Program-made: the position numbers and the translations under genes | From: Bacteroidota bacterium | GTDB lineage: Bacteria; Bacteroidota; Bacteroidia; Cytophagales; UBA9547 | DNA length: 50,114 nucleotides | Reading direction: 5' to 3' | Assembly: GCA_004293915.1 (NCBI GenBank) | Contig: RDZG01000059.1 | Location: forward strand, 1 to 50,114 | Notes under the pieces: model-generated | Told to the model about the DNA's origin: nothing | The model's database searches: none | What the model saw: the letters and a program-made list of their open reading frames with translations, nothing else | Part shown: positions 25,362 through 32,320 of the stretch, piece by piece | How the letters are laid out: each line of letters starts with the position of its first letter | How positions within the stretch are numbered: the stretch's first letter is position 1

Positions 25362-27374
25362 ATGAAAAAATTTATATCCATTTGCTTCTTATTTGCTATT
25401 TCAAATCTTTTTGCACTTTCAGGTAAACTTTTGCTAGTTGGTGGTGGCACCGAGCGTGATACCCCAAACTCGTGGAGTACTCCCGCATTTCAGTGGGCTA
25501 TCAATCAATCTGCCAATAAAAAAGCTCTTATTTTACATTACGAAACAACTTCTACTTTTTACCCAACTTACATGACAGGCGAATGTGGGGCTGTTGCATC
25601 AAAAAATTTAGTTATCAATGCTACAAATGCTGATTTGCAAGAAACCTATGATACAATTATGAAATATGATTTTGTATTTTTCAGAGGTGGCGACCAATCG
25701 GTTTATTATTCCACCTATCTCAACACAAAAACCGCTCAGGCAATAAATGACAAATTTAATGCGGGTGGTGTTATTGGTGGCACATCTGCTGGTTTGCATA
25801 TTTTATCAAAAGTGATTTACAATGCCCAAGATGCATCGGTAACACCGCTCGAAACGATGATAAATGTATCAAACACAGGCATAACCTTAAAAAATGATCT
25901 TTTTAATCTTTTTCCAGGTTTTGTATTCGATTCGCACGTGGCTGAGCGAGGCAGATTTCCTCGAACCATTGGTTTTATGGCAAAATGGTTTAATGAAAAC
26001 AACGAAAAAATTAAAGGAATTACTGTAGATGATTTAACCGCCATGGGAATTGGCTCTGATGATATAGGCACAGTTTTTGGTACTGGTGCTGTGGGTATTT
26101 ACGAATCTAAATCTTTGAAATTAAGTCCTTATTCAATTTCAGGAAAGTTAAAAACCGACTCTATACAAGTTACACAATTAATAAATGGTTGGAAATATAA
26201 TTTCAATACTCAATCTATCACTACATCTGGTGTAGTTTCTATCACAAGCACTTTTGCATCAGAAACAAATCAAAGTACCATTTTGCTTTCTGGGGCTGAT
26301 GATTTTGCAAATAATTCAAATTTTATAACTCATTTTGTAACTAAAATCGGTAAAACCGATTTTCCGATAGTTATTTTTACAGGAACAGATTCCACTTTAG
26401 CAAGAAGTTTTAAACTCAATATACTTTCAAAAGGTGCAAAAAGATGTAAAATTATTCGTTTAATTCCTTCTCGATTAACAGTTGTAGGCTTATTAGATAC
26501 CATCAAACAAACCAATAAATTTTTATTTATAGGAAATTCAATTTCTCAATTATACTCAATTTTAACGGTAGATGGCATTGGAAAATTTATAAATACAAAA
26601 ATCAGAGCCAAAGGTGTTGCCGTTGGATTTGTTGGCAATAATGCAAGATTTGCGGGAAAAAAAGTCTTGAGCGATAATTACATTACTTCGGGTGCCGCTT
26701 ACGATAACCTTATTCGTACTACCAAAGGTTTAGGTTTGCTTCAAAATACAATAATTTTTCCAAATGCGTACCTTAATTCAAATGTAAATGAAAACAGTGT
26801 GTCTGTCATACCCTATTTTATGGTTCAAGATAGCGTTTTGCATGGCATTATGCTGACAAGCAATTCTTACTTAAAATATGCAACTAAAATCGACAACAAA
26901 GCCTATTTTACATCCGATGGCTTTCAGCCAGCTATAGTTTTGAAAAATAAATCAGGCATCAAAACTGGATTTTCTAATACCATATCAGGCAGATTTACTG
27001 TAATGTCCCCGCGACAGATTGTAGGGTTTGAGCAAATGTCAGTTTCGTTTTTAGACACAAACGCAACTTTTGTGGCAGCAGAAAATGTACAATATTCGCC
27101 TATAAATGATTCATTATTACTAAACATAAATCAAAATTATTCCTTAAAAAACGAATTTAAAATTTATCCAAATCCAACAAATGAAGTATTGAATTTAGAA
27201 AATGATACGTTTATTAACTTAAAAATTTACGATTTATTAGGAACATTTTTAATGGAAAAAACGGGTATTATTAATCAAATTTATGTCTCAAACTTACCCA
27301 AAGGAGTTTACTTCTTAGAAATAAAAACTCCAGAAACAACTTATAAATTAAAGTTTTATAAAACAGAATATTAG
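25362..27374 (+). CDS. secreted cyanophycinase fused to a degenerate second copy, with T9SS tag
   Basis: Cyanophycinase (peptidase family S51) cuts the arginyl-polyaspartate polymer into beta-Asp-Arg dipeptides. The 670 residues contain: a signal peptide (1 to about 19); an S51 domain with KLLLVGGGTERD at 22-33, FFRGGDQ (106-112), the nucleophile S142 in GGTSAG and a likely histidine at 192 in DSH; a second stretch (about 305-530) that follows the same order of elements but lacks them, with FVGNN at 423-427 where GTSAG should be; and a T9SS sorting domain from about 600 (IYPNPTNEVL, KIYDLLG, NLPKGVYFLEI). It should be exported to the cell surface or medium. The next gene, 6 bases on, is another cyanophycinase. 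The pseudo-domain may bind polymer or form an internal dimer. Confidence 0.85.
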   Translation: MKKFISICFLFAISNLFALSGKLLLVGGGTERDTPNSWSTPAFQWAINQSANKKALILHYETTSTFYPTYMTGECGAVASKNLVINATNADLQETYDTIMKYDFVFFRGGDQSVYYSTYLNTKTAQAINDKFNAGGVIGGTSAGLHILSKVIYNAQDASVTPLETMINVSNTGITLKNDLFNLFPGFVFDSHVAERGRFPRTIGFMAKWFNENNEKIKGITVDDLTAMGIGSDDIGTVFGTGAVGIYESKSLKLSPYSISGKLKTDSIQVTQLINGWKYNFNTQSITTSGVVSITSTFASETNQSTILLSGADDFANNSNFITHFVTKIGKTDFPIVIFTGTDSTLARSFKLNILSKGAKRCKIIRLIPSRLTVVGLLDTIKQTNKFLFIGNSISQLYSILTVDGIGKFINTKIRAKGVAVGFVGNNARFAGKKVLSDNYITSGAAYDNLIRTTKGLGLLQNTIIFPNAYLNSNVNENSVSVIPYFMVQDSVLHGIMLTSNSYLKYATKIDNKAYFTSDGFQPAIVLKNKSGIKTGFSNTISGRFTVMSPRQIVGFEQMSVSFLDTNATFVAAENVQYSPINDSLLLNINQNYSLKNEFKIYPNPTNEVLNLENDTFINLKIYDLLGTFLMEKTGIINQIYVSNLPKGVYFLEIKTPETTYKLKFYKTEY

Positions 27375-27380
27375 TTATTA

Positions 27381-28214
27381 ATGAAAAACCACATATTATA
27401 TTATATTTTATTTTTTAGTTTAAATATTTTCGCTCAAGGAAAGTTGTTTATTATTGGAGGTGGCAAAAGACCTACGCCAATGCTTGAACGCTTGATTTCT
27501 GAAAGTGGCGTTGATAAATCTGGCTATATTTACATTTTGCCTTATGCAAGCGAAGAGCAAGATAGTTCAATTTTCTATGCTAAAAAGCAATTTGACAAAA
27601 TGGGACTTATGAATGTTTTTGGTGCTATTGTAGCTAAAAATCAAATGGTTCCGCCTTCTTTTTTAGATAGTATTTCAAATGCAAAATGTATATACATTCC
27701 TGGTGGCGACCAAGTAAAATTTATGGATATTGTTAAGTCCACTAGAATAGATATTGCTATAAAAAAATGTTTTAAAAACGGTGGATTAATTGCAGGAACT
27801 AGTGCGGGAGCAGCCGTGATGAGCCAAAAAATGATTACAGGTGTAGAATTAAAATATCCATCAACAACCGAAAATACAGAAAACAAAGGTTTTGAAACCA
27901 TAGAAGCAAATAATATTGAAATTAGTGAAGGTTTAGGTTTTTTACAGAATAGCATTATCGACCAACATTTTATCAAACGCAAACGTCAAAACAGATTAAT
28001 TGCAGTTGCTATTGAAAACCCAAATTTTTTATGTGTCGGAATTGATGAAGCTACTGCTATTTTAGTAAAAAACAATATTGCCGAAGTAATTGGCGATTCG
28101 CAGGTTCTAACTTTATTAAATACGCAAAAAATAAATAAAATTACGCCTAAATTATCAGCTAAAAATTTACAATTAAGTTTATATCAATCCAAAGAAAAAT
28201 TTAAAATAAAATAA
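27381..28214 (+). CDS. cyanophycinase, single-domain, signal-peptide form
   Basis: The 277 residues are one S51 peptidase domain after a signal peptide (MKNHILYYILFFSLNIFAQ). Marks are KLFIIGGGKRPTPM at 21-34, IPGGDQ (106-111), the nucleophile S141 in AGTSAGAAVMS, and IIDQHFIKRKRQNR with H196, the classical cyanophycinase segment. There is no T9SS tag, so it should stay in the periplasm and finish fragments imported through SusC/SusD. Its stop codon lies inside an AAAAT tandem repeat that also holds the next start codon. An unrelated exopeptidase of the S51 group (peptidase E) is less likely, because DQHF and the length favour cyanophycinase. Confidence 0.87.
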   Translation: MKNHILYYILFFSLNIFAQGKLFIIGGGKRPTPMLERLISESGVDKSGYIYILPYASEEQDSSIFYAKKQFDKMGLMNVFGAIVAKNQMVPPSFLDSISNAKCIYIPGGDQVKFMDIVKSTRIDIAIKKCFKNGGLIAGTSAGAAVMSQKMITGVELKYPSTTENTENKGFETIEANNIEISEGLGFLQNSIIDQHFIKRKRQNRLIAVAIENPNFLCVGIDEATAILVKNNIAEVIGDSQVLTLLNTQKINKITPKLSAKNLQLSLYQSKEKFKIK

Positions 28215-28232
28215 AATAAAATAAAATAAAAT
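28203..28232 (+). repeat. six tandem AAAAT units across a stop-start junction
   Basis: Six perfect AAAAT units fill 28203-28232. The cyanophycinase stop codon (28212-28214) and the first two bases of the transporter start codon (28231-28233) lie within the array, so changes in copy number would alter the spacing between the genes. Confidence 0.85.
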
Positions 28233-29640
28233 GATCAAAAAACTTCCCGATACCTTAGTAATAATTTCAATTGTTTTGTTAGTTTTTGCAGTCTTATCTT
28301 GGATAATACCTGCTGGCGAATTTGAAAGAATAGAAAAAGATGGTAATATTAAAATTATTCAAAATTCTTTTCATAATGTCAAACAAGTGCCACAGGGCAT
28401 TGCAGAACTTTTCCAAGCACCCGTAAAAGGTTTTGCACAAACTGCATTAGTAATTGCGTTTGTGTTTTTTGTGGGTGGTGTGTTTGGTGTAGTTAATAGT
28501 ACTGGAGCAATCGAATCTGGCTTGACTTTAGTTTTGAAACAAACCGAAAAAAATCCAAAATATAAACGCATCATTATTCCACTTTTGATGCTGTTTTTTG
28601 CTATCACAGGGGCAACTTTTGGACTTAGTGAAGAGGTTTTGATTTTTGTATTAATTACAATTCCGCTTTGTGTTTCACTTGGTTACGATTCTATTGTTGG
28701 AGTGGCAGTTCCACTTGTAGGTACTGCTATTGGTTTTGGAGGAGCCATTACAAATCCTTTCACAATAGGCATAGCTCAAAGTATTGCCGATGTGCCACTT
28801 TTCAGCGGTTGGGAATATAGATTATTTTGTTTGATTGTATTTTCGATATTAGGGATTGCTTATTTGATTTTTTATATGTCAAAAATTGAAAAAAATCCAC
28901 TCTTGAGTCCAGTTTACGAAATTGACAAAGAATTTAGAACCAAAATGTCTTCGGGTTCAAATTTAGATTTGGAAAACAAACATGAATTTACGTTGAAAAG
29001 AAAAATGATAGTTGTGTTGTTTTTTTTAACAATTATAACATTAGTGGTTGGTTCTACAACATTTGATTGGTATATTAATGAAATCTGTGCGTTGTTTTTG
29101 GGTTTAGCAGTAACAAGTGCTTTGGTATATCGAATCAAAGCCAATGATTTAATTGCTTCTTTTATGGTTGGAGCCAAAGATATGTTGCCAGCATGTTTAA
29201 TAATTGCTTTTTCAAAAGGTATCATTATTATAGCCACAGAAGGCAAGATTATTGATCCAATTTTATTTTCGATTGCCAATGCTTTAAAAGATTTCCATCC
29301 GCTTGCTTCGGTCGAAATTATGTTTTTTGTGCAATCTTTAATTAATGTAATCGTACCTTCTGGTTCAGGACAAGCAGCTTTGACGATGCCTATTTTGGCA
29401 CCTTTGAGCGATATTATTGGAGTTACTCGCCAAACCGCAGTGCTTGTTTTTCAAATGGGAGATGGACTTAATAACATGATTATTCCTACAAGTGGTGTAA
29501 CCATGGGAACATTAGCAATTGCCAAAATACCTTATCAAGTATGGGTTAAATGGATTTTGCCATTAATGATAGTTTTATTTGTTTCTTGTATGTTATTATT
29601 AATTCCACCTGCATTGTTTATGTATTATGGACCAAAGTAG
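28231..29640 (+). CDS. YfcC/DcuC-family inner membrane carrier
   Basis: The 469-residue polytopic protein has about 12 hydrophobic segments. Family marks are WIIPAGEFERIEKDG near the N-terminus, FFVGGVFGVVNSTGAIE, FGLSEEVLIF, GTAIGFGGAITNPFTIGIAQ and the C-terminal PSGSGQAALTMPI and NMIIPTSGVTMG. The family is annotated from C4-dicarboxylate carriers, but many members probably carry amino acids or peptides and the substrate cannot be read from sequence. Between cyanophycinase and isoaspartyl peptidase genes it is well placed to move beta-Asp-Arg, arginine or aspartate from periplasm to cytosol, which is inference. Confidence 0.82.
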   Translation: MIKKLPDTLVIISIVLLVFAVLSWIIPAGEFERIEKDGNIKIIQNSFHNVKQVPQGIAELFQAPVKGFAQTALVIAFVFFVGGVFGVVNSTGAIESGLTLVLKQTEKNPKYKRIIIPLLMLFFAITGATFGLSEEVLIFVLITIPLCVSLGYDSIVGVAVPLVGTAIGFGGAITNPFTIGIAQSIADVPLFSGWEYRLFCLIVFSILGIAYLIFYMSKIEKNPLLSPVYEIDKEFRTKMSSGSNLDLENKHEFTLKRKMIVVLFFLTIITLVVGSTTFDWYINEICALFLGLAVTSALVYRIKANDLIASFMVGAKDMLPACLIIAFSKGIIIIATEGKIIDPILFSIANALKDFHPLASVEIMFFVQSLINVIVPSGSGQAALTMPILAPLSDIIGVTRQTAVLVFQMGDGLNNMIIPTSGVTMGTLAIAKIPYQVWVKWILPLMIVLFVSCMLLLIPPALFMYYGPK

Positions 29641-29703
29641 TTATTAGTTATTAGTTATTAGTTATTAGTTATTAGTTATTAGTTATTAGTTATTAGTTAT
29701 TAA
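29641..29703 (+). repeat. heptamer array TTATTAG, eight copies plus a variant
   Basis: Eight perfect TTATTAG units run from 29641 to 29696, and a ninth unit ends in A. The array starts right after the transporter stop codon. It resembles the TTGTTAG array at 31847 and the inverted copies near 32270. Confidence 0.9.
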
Positions 29704-29760
29704 ATTACTTATGAATGATTTTGAGAATAATTTAAAAAAATAACAGCATCGGGACGAAGC

Positions 29761-29780
29761 CCCTCCCCTTGGGGAGGGGT
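29761..29780. repeat. GC-rich perfect hairpin
   Basis: CCCCTCCCC and GGGGAGGGG pair perfectly around a TT loop. It stands out in an AT-rich region, and such CCCCTCCCC-TT-GGGGAGGGG elements occur between genes in many Bacteroidota. Confidence 0.7.
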
Positions 29781-29852
29781 TGGGGTGGGGTTTTACGGAA
29801 TAGGAGCAAAATTTGTTGGGGTGGGGTTTTGCGGAATAGGAGCAAAATTTGT
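29781..29852 (+). repeat. 36-base tandem repeat, two copies plus start of a third
   Basis: Copies at 29781-29816 and 29817-29852 begin TTGGGGTGGGGTTTT and end GAGCAAAATTTG, and differ at one base (A or G). A third partial copy starts TTGGGGT at 29853. Confidence 0.85.
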
Positions 29853-29988
29853 TGGGGTATTTGGGGGCTTTTTATTCCCGTGGAAGATGTACTAATCAGC
29901 CAAAGCGTTGAGATTATTAAAATAACATTTATATGAAATTTATTACTTTGAATTTACCTAATTTTAAACTAAAAAGTACAATAAAAAA

Positions 29989-30921
29989 ATGAAAAAATAC
30001 TCATTAGCGATTCATGGTGGAGCTGGCACTATTTCAAAAGCCCAGCTTACTCCAGAAAAAGAACTTTTGTATCATGAAGCTTTACAAAAAGCCTTAAATG
30101 TAGGCAAATATTTTCTTGAAAATGGCGGTACTGCTTTAGATGCAGTCGAATTTAGTGTTCGTTGTCTTGAAGATATCGACTTGTTTAATGCTGGAAAAGG
30201 TTCCGTATTTGGCAACGATGGCAAACACGAAATGGAAGCTTCTATTATGTGTGGCTCAACTTTAAATGCAGGTGCAGTTGCAGGTATTAGAAATGTTAAA
30301 AATCCAATTCAACTGGCTAGAATGATTAAAAAAAATACCGATTATGTTTATTTACATGGTTCCGAAGCCGAGAATTTTGCTAAAATTAATCATTTACCTT
30401 TTGAGGATGATTTTTATTTCTATACGCAAGAACGATTTGACCAACTTCAAGCTGTAAAACATTCTGATAAAGTAATTTTAGACCATACTGATGTCGATTA
30501 TAAATTTGGAACTGTAGGAGCTGTTGCCCTCGACCAACATGGAAACTTAGCTGCCGCAACTTCTACAGGCGGATTGACAAATAAAAAATATGGCAGACTT
30601 GGCGATAGCTCAATTATAGGTGCTGGAACTTATGCCAATAACGAAACTTGTGCCATTTCTTGCACGGGTTATGGCGAATATTTCATTCGTGCCGTAGTGG
30701 CTCACGATGTTTCTTGCCTGATGCAATACAAAGGTTTGACTTTGCAACAAGCGAGTGAAATTGTAGTAAAAGATAAACTTATCAAGATGGGTGGCGAAGG
30801 TGGTTTAATTGGGGTTGATGCCGATGGAAATATTGCACTAGTCTTTAACAGCGAAGGAATGTATAGAGGATATACTTCGAACAAAAATACGAATTTAATT
30901 ACTGAAATATATGGAAACTAA
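29989..30921 (+). CDS. iaaA-like: isoaspartyl peptidase / plant-type L-asparaginase
   Basis: This Ntn-hydrolase cleaves itself to expose a catalytic Thr, then hydrolyses beta-aspartyl peptides. Members of this type are known to hydrolyse beta-Asp-Arg from cyanophycin. The 310 residues show IHGGAGTI (8-15), NAGKGSVFG (67-75), ASIMCGSTLNAGAVAG, the autoprocessing and nucleophile site FGTVGAVALD with T175, and the substrate loops GDSSIIGAGTYA and CTGYGEYFIR. No signal peptide is present, so it acts in the cytosol and would release Asp and Arg. It overlaps the next gene by 11 bases, implying coupled translation. Confidence 0.92.
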   Translation: MKKYSLAIHGGAGTISKAQLTPEKELLYHEALQKALNVGKYFLENGGTALDAVEFSVRCLEDIDLFNAGKGSVFGNDGKHEMEASIMCGSTLNAGAVAGIRNVKNPIQLARMIKKNTDYVYLHGSEAENFAKINHLPFEDDFYFYTQERFDQLQAVKHSDKVILDHTDVDYKFGTVGAVALDQHGNLAAATSTGGLTNKKYGRLGDSSIIGAGTYANNETCAISCTGYGEYFIRAVVAHDVSCLMQYKGLTLQQASEIVVKDKLIKMGGEGGLIGVDADGNIALVFNSEGMYRGYTSNKNTNLITEIYGN

Positions 30922-31843
30922 AATTCAAAATAAAGCCTATTTTGCCAACGAAATTCATTTTGAAATATCTGACATTAAAGATAGAACCGAGCCTCGAAAT
31001 ATTCTGATGGCTTCGCCAAATTATTTTGATGTCGTTGATGTCAAAAATGTACACATGGCTGGCAATGCGGGTAAAATAGATAAAAAACTGGCTCATATTC
31101 AATGGAATGAACTTAAATCGGCTTTTAATCATGCTGTTAAAGAAAAAGTTTTAGATAATGTTTTGGTTATTGATGGAGCAAAAGATTGCGAAGATATGGT
31201 TTTTACTGCCAATCAATCTTTTCCTTGGATAGATGAAAATGGCAATAAAATTGTTGTAATGAGCAAAATGCGACATGATAGTCGAAAGCGTGAAGTTCCT
31301 TTTTTTGAAGCCTATTATCAAAATTTGGGATACAAAACATTGCATCTGAACCAAACGGAAATGTTTGAAGGCATGGGAGATTTAATTCCGCATATAGGTA
31401 AAAGATTATTGTATGGCGGATTCGGACACCGAACCAATAAAGATGCTTACACCGAACTTTCTGCACTTTTGCAAGTACCAATTATTGCCCTTGAGTTGAT
31501 AGACGAACGTTTTTATCACCTCGATACGTGTTATGTTTCACTCGGGAAAGATGCTGTAATGATATGCAAAGAGGCTTTTACTCCCGAGGGATTGCAAGCG
31601 CTAGCAAAAATGTACAAAAGAGTGTATTATATTCCAATCGAGGAAGCAGTAGATTATTTTGCCCTTAACGCACATACTGTTTTTGATTTTGTATCAAACA
31701 AAAAAATAGCATTTATTCATAAAGGAACAAAAGTTACTTATGACATTTTAAAAAAAGAAGGCTTTGAAATCATCGAAATAGATACTTCAGAATATATGAA
31801 ATCGGGTGGAAGTGTGTTTTGTATGAAAATGATGGTGTATTAG
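30911..31843 (+). CDS. guanidine-group hydrolase of the ArgZ/DDAH superfamily
   Basis: The 310-residue protein belongs to the amidinotransferase/arginine deiminase fold. Visible sites are VFTANQSF with N101 where deiminases have Asp, FEGMGD with E154 and D158, the catalytic histidine H204 in FYHLDT, and the nucleophile C304 in GGSVFCM. The Asn in FTAN is the feature of cyanobacterial arginine dihydrolase (ArgZ/AgrE), which makes ornithine directly from arginine. The fused cyclodeaminase domain of AgrE is absent. With a separate arginine deiminase downstream, it may instead hydrolyse citrulline, giving ornithine in two steps. Dimethylarginine hydrolase is another family option. Ornithine is the substrate of the aminotransferase at the end of this locus. 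Confidence 0.75.
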   Translation: METKIQNKAYFANEIHFEISDIKDRTEPRNILMASPNYFDVVDVKNVHMAGNAGKIDKKLAHIQWNELKSAFNHAVKEKVLDNVLVIDGAKDCEDMVFTANQSFPWIDENGNKIVVMSKMRHDSRKREVPFFEAYYQNLGYKTLHLNQTEMFEGMGDLIPHIGKRLLYGGFGHRTNKDAYTELSALLQVPIIALELIDERFYHLDTCYVSLGKDAVMICKEAFTPEGLQALAKMYKRVYYIPIEEAVDYFALNAHTVFDFVSNKKIAFIHKGTKVTYDILKKEGFEIIEIDTSEYMKSGGSVFCMKMMVY

Positions 31844-31846
31844 TAG

Positions 31847-31888
31847 TTGTTAGTTGTTAGTTGTTAGTTGTTAGTTGTTAGTTGTTAG
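31847..31888 (+). repeat. heptamer array TTGTTAG, six copies
   Basis: Six perfect TTGTTAG units run from 31847 to 31888, directly after the stop of the guanidine hydrolase gene and 19 bases before the four-helix-bundle gene. The same units appear inverted after that gene. Confidence 0.9.
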
Positions 31889-31907
31889 ATTTAGTTATTA
31901 GGTTTAT

Positions 31908-32273
31908 ATGAAAGATAATAATTTAAAGAACAAGAGTTTTCTATTTGCCATTCGTATTGTAAAACTTTTTCAATTTATGCAATCCGAAAAAAAAGAGTAC
32001 GTTTTGAGCAAGCAACTATTGCGATGTGGAACAAGTATAGGAGCAATGGTTAGTGAATCTGTTCATAGCGAAAGTAAAGCTGATTTTATACATAAATTAG
32101 CGATTGCACAAAAAGAAATAAATGAAACAATTTATTGGTTAGAACTTTTAAAAGCATGTGATTATTTAACTAAAGAACAATTTGAAAGTATGAATAACGA
32201 TTCCATTGAACTAATAAAAATAATTACGACAATCATTAAAAACACCAAAAACAACCTAAAACCTAACACCTAA
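31908..32273 (+). CDS. four-helix-bundle protein (23S rRNA intervening-sequence family)
   Basis: The 121 residues match the four-helix-bundle family first found in 23S rRNA intervening sequences and related in fold to the Avd protein of diversity-generating retroelements. Typical segments are SKQLLRCGTSIGAMVSES, ADFIHKLAIAQKEINETIYW and LLKACDYL. Function is unknown. It is unrelated to the surrounding arginine genes, and it is bracketed by heptamer repeats in opposite orientation, with its last codons and stop lying in the right-hand copy. This suggests that it arrived as an insertion. Confidence 0.85.
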   Translation: MKDNNLKNKSFLFAIRIVKLFQFMQSEKKEYVLSKQLLRCGTSIGAMVSESVHSESKADFIHKLAIAQKEINETIYWLELLKACDYLTKEQFESMNNDSIELIKIITTIIKNTKNNLKPNT

Positions 32274-32310
32274 CAACTAATCCCTAACAACTAATAATCA
32301 ATAACTAATA
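32262..32310 (-). repeat. inverted heptamer copies right of the four-helix gene
   Basis: CTAACAACTAA occurs at 32270-32280 and 32284-32294, followed by related CTAATAA units near 32304-32311. These are reverse complements of the TTAGTTGTTAG and TTATTAG units at 31847 and 29641, so the four-helix gene has inverted flanks. Confidence 0.75.
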
Positions 32311-32320
32311 ATTAAGAAAT

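Larger units (their letters stand above)
29704..29988. other. repeat-rich spacer before the isoaspartyl peptidase gene
   Basis: With the preceding array this makes a gene-free stretch of 348 bases. It contains a GC-rich hairpin (29761-29780) and a 36-base direct repeat (29781-29852). Only a weak promoter-like TTACTTTG lies upstream of the next gene. Confidence 0.6.

Noticed and set aside
29641-32310. CRISPR-like arrays
   Set aside because: The repeats are back-to-back 7-base units without spacers and there are no cas genes, so they are simple tandem repeats.
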